Origin: Blasia pusilla
Lineage: Eukaryota > Marchantiophyta > Marchantiopsida > Blasiales
DNA: 64,000 nucleotides
Direction of reading: 5' to 3'
Assembly (NCBI GenBank): GCA_050084515.1
Contig: CM114273.1
Coordinates: 22,940,001 to 23,004,000, forward strand
Below, piece after piece: positions 49,537 through 60,560 of this stretch. Every line of letters starts with the position of its first letter. Positions within the stretch are counted from its first letter, which is position 1. A model generated the notes under the pieces. That model ran no database searches, was not told the DNA's origin, and saw only the letters and a list, made by a program, of their open reading frames with translations. The position numbers and the translations under genes were made by a program.

Positions 49537-51119
49537 CCATACAATGGGTGTAGTATCCAAAGGGGATAACCCAACTGGACCAGAAGTAGGAGTCCGCCTT
49601 GGGGCCTCCTCTTCCTCGTGAGATATAACAGCCTCACACCAAGCCTCCTGCACTAGGCGATCAACCTCCTGCCGTAGTGCACCGCCTGAACTCCAAAGTG
49701 GCACATCCAACGATGAGGATGCCAGTGCTGCAAAACTAGGGACCTCCTCTACCTCCTCATGCACAGGAGAATCCATAGCAGAAACATTACCCTCCAAAAA
49801 GTCTCCTGGCCAAGTTACTACTCCACAAAAACCAGCCACAGATGCTAACACTGCTGGGGAAGACCCTTCTGGTTGAGCCCCATAAATAAATCTCACAGGA
49901 ACTTGGCTCATACGTCCATCCCCGGACTGCCAACCAGGTCTATAAGACGCTGTCTTAATCCAGTAATCCATCTGAAAACCCATCGGGTATAATACTGCTC
50001 CTCCAACTAGTACATCATACGACTCGGCTGATGTGACCATTGCAGGTACTCCCAACCGGGAGCTATCAGTCGCATGATATGGTCTCAATTGTACAGAAAA
50101 CTTCTCCCGTGTCATGAATTGAGACCTATCATTGGCTCCTCCAAGTGATGTTTGAATCTGGAATGGGCAAGGCTCAAGTTCTGACCTCCGAATACCCAAA
50201 CCAATACATGTCGCCTTTCCCAACATCAAAGGTTGGGCACCAGAGTCTAACAAGACTCTATCTGGTCTATACACATGTCCTGTAGGACTCACCAATCGGA
50301 ATATCCCACTCCGGTTGTCCAACATACATACACCAGGTGTAAGCCTCTCACCATCAATGGCTGGCCGGGCTGGTAATGCATCCATCTTCGCCGCTGCCGC
50401 CTGCAAAGTAGCACTGGTACTCAATGCTATACCTGACATAGAGGATCGCTCCACCGCAATACCCTCATCCACCTCAGCACGTGTAGCAATAACACCCCCA
50501 CGTTCACACAACGTGGCTGCTAGCTGAAATACAGGAGCTAAGTCAACTCCTAAAGCCATCAATTCCATGGCCAAAAATAATGGGGATCCCAACACTGAAG
50601 TTGCCATCTGCAATACTGCATTGGATGCTGCATCTGTGTCTACTACACGCGATGTAGATGCCTCAGTCCCCATTGTCGGCTCAATAGGTTGCGTAGGAAC
50701 TATGGATGGAGTCCTAACCACCTCAGACAACAAGAATGACTGGGGAAGCCTAGCGTGCCTCCCAGCCTCACCCCTCTGTGGGTCCAACTCCACAGTAGCA
50801 CCACGTGGCTTTGACGCTCGAGTAGCTCCTCTAGTAATTGCAGCTGATGCCTCAACCTGTGTTGTACTCGCCATATAAGAGAGATCATCCCCTCCACAAG
50901 AGGTGGAAGCCCCTGCTCCCGAACCTGATCTATGCTGGATACCAGCGATAGCAGCCAACTTTTGCTCCAACTGCTCAATCCTGGCAGCCATAGCTGACTT
51001 TGTCGTAGTGGTAGGGGTAGCCACCATAGGCTCTCCAACCACTGGTCCACCTCTACCACCCCTACCACCTCTACCATCTCGGCCTCTCGGAGCTACTCCA
51101 CCACGGCTGCGGCGTGATC
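49537..51119 (-). pseudogene. Retroviral-type aspartic protease and linker of the Gag-Pol polyprotein
   Basis: This is the long open part (560 codons from 51216) of the Gag-protease frame. After an RGG-rich stretch ('GRDGRGGRGGRGGP') and a long linker, the protease begins near residue 330. The catalytic triad is in 'VLLDSGAQPLMLG', and the closing part includes 'YDVLVGGAVLYPMGFQMDYW', typical of retropepsins in plant gypsy elements. It cleaves the polyprotein into working parts. A further linker of about 100 residues ends at TAG 49534, just before methyltransferase motif I in the same frame; Gln fits that position. The frame therefore once joined protease directly to methyltransferase. Confidence 0.85.
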
Positions 51120-52407
51120 TCAACTCTGGATGAAGATCAAAGCAACGCTCTCGAGGATGACCTGGTCTCCCGCAATGATCACACTGAGTTGGGGCCAACT
51201 GAGGCCCATCCTCCAAAGTCCGTCTCCAATCCTCTTGGGGACAAAACTTCCTAACATGATCACCTCCACATGTCCAACATGACTATCCTTGCTGCGGGGC
51301 AGCAAATGAAGGCAATGGTCTCTGCGCAAGTGTCCCTCTAGGACCTGACTGAGGTCGTGTGTACCCCCCACAACTCCCACTACTACTACAACCACCACCA
51401 CTACGAGATTGTGAGGTGGGCTGCTGAACACGAGAAGAAGTAGTTGTATCCCTACTGAATGCGGATGTCACCACTCTCTCCTTCACCATGTTATGCTCAA
51501 TCTTCTTAGATAGAGCAAACACATGGGTCAATGTGGGTGAATCATCACTCATAAGAGTAGCATCACGTACCCTACGACGCAACTCTCTGTCCAAGATCCC
51601 ATACCAAAACTAGATTGCTTGAGCCTTAGTCACACCCTGGGTAACTGAAATCAAGCGTCGCATACGAGTGTATGCCTCACAAAGACTCTCACCAGTCTTT
51701 CGCTCAAATTCCTGAAGACTCCTCAACTTCTTTGTCTTCACCCCATGATAGTTCTTCTTCAACATCTTGAAGAACTCTGCAACCGGGCTGAATGATGGTG
51801 GGGCACTAGTACCTCCACTAGTACCCCCATTGGTATCTCCATGGATACCTCCACTGGTACCCCCACTCCGGCTCATACTCGTACCACTCAACGTCGGGCT
51901 GGCTGGCATAGTAGGAGCACTACTACCAATATCACCATGGGTGATAGACACATAGCTTGGAGACCAATATTGTCTCCACGCCTCAATCTCAGCAACATGG
52001 TCATTCCTAAACTCATGGTAATCATCCATGGGTGGTCCCTCCAAGTGCTGAAACAACCCCTTCCAAGCCAAGAAGGGTGTAAACAACGTGGCGTTCCGCA
52101 ACATCTGCATATCACACCACGTATCAAACTCCTGCATGAAGTCCTCCAACTCAATGGTGCCCACTGCACCCGAGTATCGTCGTGGGCCCTTCATGGCCTC
52201 ATATATCCCGTCCATGTCCCAAATCAATGGAGTTGCAACACTCGATAACAACGTAGAAGACTCGGTGTTTGGAACACCCTCGTCCTCCTCTTCATCAACC
52301 GTCGGAAGTGGAAAAGGTAACCGATACCTCAATCCACTCCGTGTGAAACCACCACTTTCCGCACCACGGTCGCCAACCAGACCACCAGACAGCTCCGTGA
52401 TGACCAA
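51120..52407 (-). pseudogene. Gag with two zinc knuckles, two in-frame stops
   Basis: Capsid and nucleocapsid part of the polyprotein. The start at 52407 follows a roughly 1.5-kb leader. The capsid-like core includes 'EFDTWCDMQMLRNATLFTPF' and 'HLEGPPMDDYHEF', followed by a Gly/Ser/Thr-rich repeat and 'GESLCEAYTRMRRLISV'. TAG stops lie at 51610 and 51283. After the second comes a C-x2-C-x3-H-x4-C knuckle ('CWTCGGDHVRKFC') and then a standard CCHC knuckle ('CDHCGRPGHPRERC', 51180-51139). A decayed relative of the core is present at 61.8-62.4 kb. Confidence 0.88.
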
Positions 52408-53888
52408 TGCCGATGCCGCACCACCACCAAATTACCACTACTAAGTAACCAAGTGATGTGGATGTCTCTGTACTATTCTAGCTCTATTAGCTATGGGTGT
52501 AGGCAACGTAAATTTTCATCACCACAAGAAGCCTCCCACGGTCTACTCGTCATCACTCCAGCCTCACTACCGGTAGCACACAGGAGTAACACTTCTCTGG
52601 AAATCAGCGTCAACCCTTTCAATGGACGCGCAAGCAAGAAGCAACGATGGAGGGGATCCAAACACAGGAAGTCCAACAACAACCCTCCAATCGCAAATGG
52701 AAATCAAGGTAACACAATCCACCAAACGTGGCGCCCCTTGAATCCACAGAACCCGCCACACAATTCTAACGCAATAGCGACTCCGCCGCGGGTCGATGAC
52801 GTGCTAGTCGGACTCGCAGCACCTGAAAATATCACCTGCATGGAGAGGCTACACCATACTATGCGCTAGAGGTCCATCAACCAAAAAACTCGAGATGCAT
52901 AAAGCGCCTAACACATCTCCGAATAACACCAAATGAGCTACACCAGTGTGTACATTGGCATAGTTAAGAACTCAGCAATTAAGCGTCTTCCAGGCAGAAT
53001 AGCCCAAAGATGGGTGACCAGTTATGCAACACTCAAATCACAAATCCTGCAAAAACTGCCTCACGCCCAAGCAAGCAAGCTTGCCTACTTGCTCCTTGCT
53101 CCTTACTCCGTCTATCACGCCCACTCGCCTCGAGCTACCACGAGTTGCCTCGAAGCCTCAAAATGCCGAGAAATGCTCGAGACATGCCCCTATCGCCATG
53201 CTTCGCTATGGAGAGAGGCCCAACCAGGATGCCCCCAATGGGATACGTGTCTCCAAAAACGAACGAGTCACCAACCAACCAGCCCCTTCGATCCGCTGTC
53301 CACCATAGCCAGACCTTGAGCTAGTCCACAAAATTTTGATCAGCAACTACTCCACAAATCCTCAACCAAAATTGAATTGACCACCATAGGTATCTCTCCA
53401 CAAAAAATTAGCTACAACCGAGCTCTGTACTCCGGGCTAAAAATCAGAAAAATTTGCTGTCCATACACCTTCAGAATCGCAAATTCGACAGCGCTTCCGC
53501 CCAGATTCATGTACGTAGAAATCCGCAACGCTCCACACACTCAAGCAGATAGCTTCACATGAGATCACAATACAAGTAGCAACAAAAATCTCTCACCCGA
53601 TCAGGATGAACTTCAACAGAGCTTCCGCACTCCAAGCTCTCCACATCATAAAACCGTCGAACACGAACCAGAATCTTCAATCCTTTATAACTTCCAACTC
53701 CCTTGACAAAATCCGGCGATCTAAAGCCCGTTGGAAAGCTCTCAGAAAGGCGCTTCTTTTCCAAACAACCATGTACCAGATTCCTACCTCCAACATAGGC
53801 CACAAGCCACGAACATCCACGGCTGAGTACACAATCAGCCCTAACCAGATCCTACTGATCCACAATCGAAGCTACCATTGATCTACTC
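52408..53888 (-). other. Leader between primer site and Gag
   Basis: About 1.5 kb without a domain-bearing frame on the minus strand. Plus-strand frames here are chance frames. It probably holds packaging signals of the retrotransposon RNA, which I cannot identify. Confidence 0.5.
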
Positions 53889-53900
53889 TAGTTCTTTGAG
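53889..53900 (-). other. Candidate self-priming primer-binding site
   Basis: On the minus strand CTCAAAGAACTA directly abuts segment P'. It is the exact reverse complement of TAGTTCTTTGAG inside P' (54075-54064) and P (44790-44779). No match to the common initiator tRNA-Met site (TGGTATCAGAGC) is present here. In Tf1/sushi-type elements the first 11 or so bases of the RNA fold back onto such a site and prime reverse transcription. Confidence 0.65.
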
Positions 53901-54260
53901 TGAAATCCGTGAAATACCTATTGTGATAAAACACATATAGAATCACATACAATCGAGCCAAACCCACTCCACGATGGGAGAATCCAAGTCGAAGCTTGCG
54001 GGAACCACCATAGCCAAGAGCTCTACTCACTACCAAGGCTAACTCCCAACGCAACAGGCTCAACTCAAAGAACTAACTCTTCTTTGAGTGCACTCCACAC
54101 TATCCTCCAACCTAAGAGTTATTGGAAAAATCACCCTCAATTGAGTTACCCCCAACCCTATGTATGAAACCGCATCTCTACCTAGACACTACGGCCCTAC
54201 ATAAGGTATGGCCTCTACTAGCACACTATACTCTACGACATAATCCGTATGGTCATGACA
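53901..54260 (-). repeat. Terminal repeat segment P' (5' copy, lacks Q)
   Basis: This 360-base 5' repeat matches 44616-44983. It begins (minus strand) TGTCATGACC at the junction with satellite DNA and ends 'GGATTTCA' next to the primer-site candidate. The Q segment that accompanies P at the other end is missing here. Confidence 0.9.
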
Positions 54261-54730
54261 AAGAGGATGCAACTCTCTCTGGAATTGGCGTGTCTTGCAA
54301 CTTGTTGGATTTTGACAGATTGCTTGTCTGAATGCTTATCTCTTTTCCTCTAATTCCTTCATTTTCTACTCTAGCTTATGATTTTCCAAGAGGTTGCAAC
54401 TTGGTATGCATTTGTCATGTCTTGCAACCTGTTGGATTCCGACCAATTTCATGTTTGAATGCGACACTCTATTCCTCTCATTCCTTCATTTACATTTCCA
54501 AGTTGATTTTCCAAGTTGCTGCAAATCTTTCTGCTGTTTAAATGTCTTCCTACCTGTCGGATTTTGACATGTGGCATTTCTGAAATCTTTTCTCTTTTTC
54601 TCTTATTCCTTCATTTACATTTCTAACCTCTGATTTTCCAAGAGTTAACAACTCTCTTTGTAGTTTTCATGTCTTGCAACCTATTGGATTCCGATAGGTT
54701 GTAGGAATGATTGATGGAAGTTGTCATTTA
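54257..54730. repeat. 127-bp satellite array, right part
   Basis: The unit cut at 44509 resumes with 'aagaggatgcaactctct'. Further 'gattttccaag' markers start at 54380, 54505 and 54632. Joining both sides and removing 4 duplicated bases gives a unit of about 126 bases, as expected. More diverged units can be followed to about 55350. Confidence 0.88.
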
Positions 54731-56500
54731 TCGCAAACCATTTTTTCCTCACATGTCATTTTGCATCTCCCTTATTAATTTTTATTTCCATCTACTTGTT
54801 GGTTTTCTTCAATTTTGGAGTTTGTGTTTAACAACAAATGAAATCAGGCAGGGGGTGTAAAAGGGTGTACATAGCTAGGAGGGCAGACATATAAAAAATA
54901 TTCTTCTTTGAAGATTTTTGTTAGTAGTTGAATAAGGATCAAAATTTCTTTTCAACTATGTTTTTGGCTCTAACAATTGCCCAAGTTGTTGTTACACACT
55001 TCTTGCAATCTGTCGGAGTTTGATAGCTTGCAAGTCCGACTCCTACTCTCTCTTTGCCTCCTATTCCTTCATTTACATTTCTTACCTCATAAATATGAAG
55101 ATTTTTTAATAAGAGTATCAAACACTTTTCATTTATGCTATTTGCTCAAAAATTTCCCAAGTCGTTGTCACTCCCTTTTTTGACAATAAGGTTTGAATGC
55201 TTATATCTTTTCCTCTCATTTCTCCATTTACTTCACACCATACTTTTCTAAGATCTGATTTTTTGAGAGATTGCAACTTTATCTTGCCTTCTCATGTCCT
55301 GCAACTTAGGGGATTCTGACAAGTTGCAGGATTGACTTCTAGGGTCTATCATTTATCATAGTCCATTTCCATGTTCATGAAGTGATTTTTGCAACTCCCT
55401 CTTCACTTTTCATTTTCTTCAATTGGCTTCATTCATTTCTGCCATTTGTGTTTGGCCACACTTGAAATATCCTACTTAGACTTCTTAAGACTCCATTAGC
55501 CATTACTTAGCCAAGTTGGGTAAGTCATTCGTGGTCTCCAAATCTTCTCAATCATTGTTGGAAAAATTGCAATCCTCCATTTGGTACCAACTTCACATCC
55601 ACACTATCTCTTTACTTCTCATTTCTTGGAACTTATTTTAATTCAAAATATTGTAGGATTGACTTCAAAGATCTGTGATAAACTGACCATTACAATGTCA
55701 TGTTTGCTCTCATGAGACTCCACTAACCCCAAATGGTTCTTTACTCATGTTTTGGCCTAATCAAAAATTTCTACCCCTCTTCCAAGTCCAAGTCTATCTT
55801 TAGTATCAATTTATTATAGTTATGCAGTGAAGAAATTGCCCCTTGATGATTCTGCAATGATAAAATATCCTCTTGCTTGAGTAAATCTGGCTTATACAGA
55901 GATTGATTTAAGTATGCTTGACGTGGTCTTCACATTTCCAAATAATTTTCTTGGTTGAAAAAAATGAGGTTAGTTTATGCCCCAACTTGATCCACTAGTA
56001 ACTGAATTTTAAACATTTCTTGCATCTCAAGTAGAGGAGAATATTACAAAAATATAAGAAATTTTTGAAGAGAGGTTAAGGATTTTGTCCTTTTTTTGGA
56101 GACTCTCCTCTCTTCCTTGCTCTTGTCGGAATACTAGCCCCTATGCCGTGCACTCACCAATGTACTTACAAAAATATGTGTTATCTCCTTTGTTGCTATC
56201 ACTCAAACCTCCTCACAAGCAAGTAAAGTGAGTAAATTCCCCTATGTCATCACCTCCTTGTGGTTGTTTTGGTAACACAACATGCATAAGAACTCTCCAG
56301 TTAAGCACACTCTAAAGGAATAGAACTAGGATGGTCGATCTGGAAGTTTTGTTGATCTGGCTCAACAACAACTTGCCAGTTCCTCACGCCCTTATGCAAG
56401 CTAGCTTGTTGGCACCTTCAACGCTTTCACCCCCAATCTTACACCTTTGACACCTCGAAGCCTCTAAACCCGTGTCGAAGCTTGTAAATGCTTTGCTGTG
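54731..56500. other. Degenerate satellite and AT-rich DNA
   Basis: Scattered pieces of the satellite ('ttgcaatctgtcggag', 'cattccttcatttacatttct') persist to about 55.35 kb. Beyond that no repeat or gene is recognised. Confidence 0.45.
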
Positions 56501-56519
56501 TTGGATCACAAGCGATAGA

Positions 56520-57150
56520 GATGAGGAAATTGGAACTTGAATTCTGATTCCTTGCCACACCAAGAAAGGAAACCTTAGGAAATCAAGGATGATAGATCCA
56601 TTGGGAGCTTTAGTTTCGATTTCTTGTTGTAGCATGATAACTGCCAACTTGACGGAAACTTGGACAAAAATGTCTTCATCTGAAAGAGCGTCAAAATTGA
56701 AACTTGAGTTCTAAAATTCTCTCTCCTCCATTTTGACCAGATAGAAGAATGACGGCATTTGAACTTTATTTCTGATTGCTCACTCCTCCCTCTTTGCTTT
56801 GCATGCAGGGCCCCACATGAAAGAACCACGGAATAGAAACTCCAGTTCTAATTCTTCTCTCCTTCCTCTTGACTCTGTGCTTCAACCGTAGAGTCTTGCC
56901 AACCTTACCTTGTAGGTCTACACCAAAGTGGATTGGAACTTGAGTTTAAATTGCCCTCACTATCCTCTCCACCTCCCTATAGAGAGAACCACCACAAATA
57001 CAAGCAAAATTGGAACTTGAGTTCAAATTTCCTTCTCACTTCATTGTCCCCTAAACGACCCATCGTGCCATGCTGTAGAAGTCATCACCACAGTTGAGAT
57101 GCTCCAAGGCTCCATTGTGACTGAATTGGAACTTGAGTTCCAATCTCTTG
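56520..57150. repeat. Diverged repeats around a 'ttggaacttgagttc' core
   Basis: The near-palindromic core 'ttggaacttgagttc' or a variant occurs near 56526, 56692, 56832, 56933, 57007 and 57122, each followed by a pyrimidine-rich 'ccttctcac'-like run. Spacing is irregular (about 70-165 bases), so this is an old, decayed tandem array or a repetitive terminal region of the gypsy element that follows. Confidence 0.5.
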
Positions 57151-57651
57151 TGCTTGCTTCCTTGTCAATCCTTCTGCGCTACTCTATGTCACGCTATCGG
57201 GATGACCATAATCCAATTGAACCAAACCTAGGCTCAACTGTGATTGAATTGGGATGTGAACCCTTAGCCAAGTTCAAGGGAGTGGATCTCGGAGGTCACT
57301 CTTGGATTCCAACCCGTGACTCATTTTTTGGGTCTCAATTAGGGACTCGTGCGAGGCCCATTGGACACTCGGAACTGCTAGGCGTGCGAATGCTATTTTA
57401 GATACTTGGACTATCCAGAAAGTTTGTCCCATGTCAAGGAAGACTTGCCCGTGTTGGGAAGTGAGGAACTAGGAGGGTTAAGCTTGATGAGTGGTCGAGT
57501 TGAGAACTCAGGGAGTTGGAAGGTAGAGTAACCTAGAGCAGACTAATGTGAGTGTATTTCAGTGCTGATTAGTACTATGAGCGTGTCTTACTAAATGTAC
57601 ACTCCCGCAACACTAGAGATTGACGTTCAAGAGGAGTAGGTGCATGATAAG

Positions 57652-58850
57652 TGGTATCAGAGTAAATTTTTGGTGAGCATGACCTTGAGGTTGTAGGAAC
57701 AACTAGACGCTTGGGGAGAACTCAAGGTAACAATGAAAACTAGACAGTTGGGGAGAATTCAAGGTAGCATCATTGAGACCTAGACGCTTGGGGAGGAACG
57801 CAAGAAACAAGGAAGAGATTTGAATGCCAACTTAAACAAAAAAAATCTGAGAGACGAACCAGTGCCAAACCAAGAGCCAGAGGTAGAGACGACGACTCCC
57901 GAGGTACTGAGCTCCAAAAATGAGGATGTCCCGAATGCAAATCCTTTGCGGGGCCATCGGCTCTAATCTCAAGTAACCCAACATTCTATGTCCAAATAAT
58001 GGACTTGATGAAGCTAATGTCAGAGCAAATGACCTAGCGAAGTAGCGGATTTCCGAGCTTGAGTCAGACACAGTTTCTAGTCCCAAAAAAAAGATGTGTA
58101 AGATGAATCTGCCAAAGCCATTCATAGGAATGGGATGGTCTCAAAAAATGAAGGATTTCCTTACAAAGTTGGAGCTGTACTTTGAGCTGCAAAGGGCAGA
58201 GCAATAGGACAAGGTGATTGTGGTGGTCAAGTTCCTTAAGTATTATGTGTTCTAGTGATTGACAACTCATCAAGAAGAACATTTAGCCAATGGATCATCT
58301 TTGAGTTGGGAGCCGTTCAAGATGTTAATTGGTGACCAATTCACTCCAGAGTATCAAGAGTTTGGAGATGGTGTAGAGTTCGTGCATTTGGCGAAAAGTG
58401 GGTCTCTAAGCTCTTATGTGCGGGAGGTTAGTGCAAAATTGAACTCACTTCCTAAGATGGACGAGTTCACAAAGAAGGTTATCTTCTTCAAGGGATTGAA
58501 GCCAAGTGTGGAGAAGGTCTTATTTAAAATGCCAGAGTTACCAAAAATATGCAAAAAACTCTTAAAACTAGCGGAGTGAATAAGGGGCGATGAGGTCCAA
58601 TACCAAAGACCCTTCGAGCAGAAAGGTTTTCCGAAGATACAAAAAAACAAAGGGACATCTAAGAGAGTGTGGAGTGGGGATGAGCACAACCAAGAAGAGC
58701 CTTTCATCCTGACAAAAAAATCAAATGAGTGAAATCCAATGCAAACCCAAATGGGGCTCAACATCCAAAGTTAGGGAGCACCGAAGTGATTTGCTATAAT
58801 TGTGGTGAGCCCGGGAACATGGCCAAGAGATGTGAGAGATGAAATCTCCA
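57652..58850 (+). pseudogene. 5' end of a second Ty3/gypsy element: tRNA-Met primer site and Gag
   Basis: 'TGGTATCAGAG' at 57652 is the standard plant retrotransposon primer-binding site, complementary to initiator tRNA-Met. The upstream DNA is therefore probably the end of an LTR, whose start I cannot set. Gag follows from about 58080: 'KPFIGMGWSQKMKDFLTKL', then the open part 58259-58579 with 'VREVSAKLNSLPKMDEFTK', a retrotransposon Gag signature. At 58792-58833 a zinc knuckle reads 'CYNCGEPGNMAKRC', with Asn in place of His. Several stops interrupt it. The element breaks off after the knuckle; no protease or RT follows. It differs from the methyltransferase-bearing family in Gag sequence and primer type. 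Confidence 0.75.
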
Positions 58851-59415
58851 ATCAACTATGCTTGATCCAAACATCCACTCAATGATACACACTAAGATAA
58901 TAGTAAGAGAAAGTCTGAAATATATTCTAAATGTGTGTGATTTCCGATCAATCCATGCCACTCTTTAAGAGAGAATCCACGCTCAATACATACAAGCTAC
59001 ATTGTATCATTGATCCAACTTGGGTCTGATCCAAGGAAGATGAGCTTTGAATGAGCTTCATCCTAAATGAGTTTTTAATGATTTACTCCCTCTAAGCACC
59101 TCCCTAGGTGACCTATACACACAGATAACCTCCTCCTAGCAGATCACTAACGAGCTGGAGTACATAAGGTACTAACTCCATAACCACTACACATGTGGTT
59201 ACCTCATAAAACCAACTACAACTTAACTACCAACTAACCCTAAACCTCATAGGCCCAAGTGGCTCCATACAAAGGATGGGAGGGTCAACCTCTCCAAGTT
59301 TGCCACTCCTCATAAAGGAAGGGTGACCTACACTCGTAGGTCATCTTCTCAGAGCAGGTCACATATGACCTCTCAAAATAGGGAAGTACAAGACCTCTCT
59401 AAGCCCTCGATACTA
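58851..59415. other. Unassigned DNA between two retroelement fragments
   Basis: No coding frame. The stretch is rich in 'cctctaa' and 'aggtcat' words and may be LTR-derived, but I found no second copy. Confidence 0.35.
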
Positions 59416-59417
59416 TC

Positions 59418-60190
59418 GTGCTCTTCACATATATGCTTTCAAAATATGGTTTGAAAACTTGTAAGCCAATCTCTACACTGTTGGACCAAAGTGTAAAGCT
59501 AAGAGTGGATGAAGGAGAGTTGCTTGCAGATTCGAATACGTACAGACGTATGGTTGGAAGTTTGATCTATTTGACTAAAATTAGGCTAGACTTGAGCTAT
59601 GTAGTTAGCCTAGTGAGCCAATTCATGCAAGCATCTCAAAAACCTCATCTTAATGCTGTGAAGAAGATTATGCGGTATGTGAAAGTCTCTATTCAATTTG
59701 GGGCTTCAAGTTGAATCTTCTCCAAGTTTATAATTACGGGGATTCATAGATGTTGATTGGACAAGAAGATTTCCTAACAGACACTCTACATATGATTATT
59801 CCTTTACCTTGGGAAGCATAGTTATAAGTTGGGCTTCAAAGAAGCAACCTCTAAGTACTTTATCTTCAACAGAGTTGGGGTACAGAGGAGCAACCAATTC
59901 ATGATGTGAGATGGTGTGGCTTCATCTATTACTTGTTGAGATTAATGTTACTAGGTTAGGACCTAGTGTAATATATGTAGACAATATTAGTACCATCAAG
60001 CTTGTTAATAAACTTAAGTTTTGTACTTGAACAAAGCATGTTGAGGTGCACTACCACTTTATGAAAGAGAAAGTGCTTGCAAAAGAAATTGATCTTGTGT
60101 ATATAGGTATAGATCATCAAATTACTGATAGCTTTACAAAGGCATTTTCTAGAATAAGTTTGAGATATTTAGAATCGATTTAGCTGTTAG
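59418..60190 (+). pseudogene. Ty1/copia reverse transcriptase end and RNase H fragment
   Basis: The frame 59418-59714 gives the RT C-terminus of copia elements: 'YRRMVGSLIYLTKIRLDLSY' and 'FMQASQKPHLNAVKKIMRY'. RNase H follows in another frame with 'DVDWTRR' (usual DADWAG), 'SWASKKQPLSTLSSTE', 'DNISTIKL' and 'TKHVEVHYHFMKEKV', ending in a 'DSFTKAF' motif near 60140. Stops and a frame change make it non-functional. The upstream copia domains and both LTRs are not seen. Confidence 0.9.
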
Positions 60191-60392
60191 AGATATCGAT
60201 ATGGGCATAAGAGTGAGTATTGAAGATTGAGTTATAGTCAAGCTCATCGGACACACAAACTATTATATTAGGTACTTACACAAAGTAGGAAAGCTTAATT
60301 TTGATTAGTGAGTTAAGCACAATTATCTTAACTAAGGTTAGTTAACCTTAGTTACTATAACTTGAGACTATGGTTAGGATTACGGTTAGGGT

Positions 60393-60560
60393 CATGGTTG
60401 CACAAAAATAGACAAGTCCGTTCTTGGGACAGACCTAGACAAACAAGTTTGGACATGTCCACGAACTTGGATTGCAAAAGGTAGGACCTATAGTTATAGT
60501 TCATGGTGGAAGGTAAGGCAAGTGTGTAGGGGACGGGGCGGCAATAAGGGGGGCGAGGTT
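60393..60560 (+). repeat. MITE-like dispersed repeat, copy 3 (partial)
   Basis: It starts 'catggttgcacaaaaatag' like the copy at 61234 and keeps 'ttcatggtggaaggtaaggc'. The right half is missing or unrecognisable. Confidence 0.55.

Larger units (their letters stand above)
44510..54260 (-). mobile_element. Ty3/gypsy retrotransposon with DNA methyltransferase and PHD finger, split terminal repeats
   Basis: The element is read right to left. Order: repeat segment P' (54260-53901), 12-base primer-site candidate, leader of about 1.5 kb, Gag, protease, C5 DNA methyltransferase, reverse transcriptase, RNase H, integrase, PHD finger, purine tract, repeat segments Q'-gc-P-ct-Q (45089-44510). It is inserted inside one satellite unit. 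'aaga' flanks both ends, a probable 4-bp target duplication, and the outer ends are TGTCATGACC... and ...CACGACA. P versus P' and Q versus Q' each differ at roughly 6-7% of sites, so the insertion is not recent. All ORFs are broken by stops or frameshifts. Confidence 0.9.

Noticed and set aside
52088-53319. Plus-strand frames of 118-138 codons opposite Gag and its leader
   Set aside because: They are antisense to the retrotransposon and show no domain; composition follows from the Gag strand.
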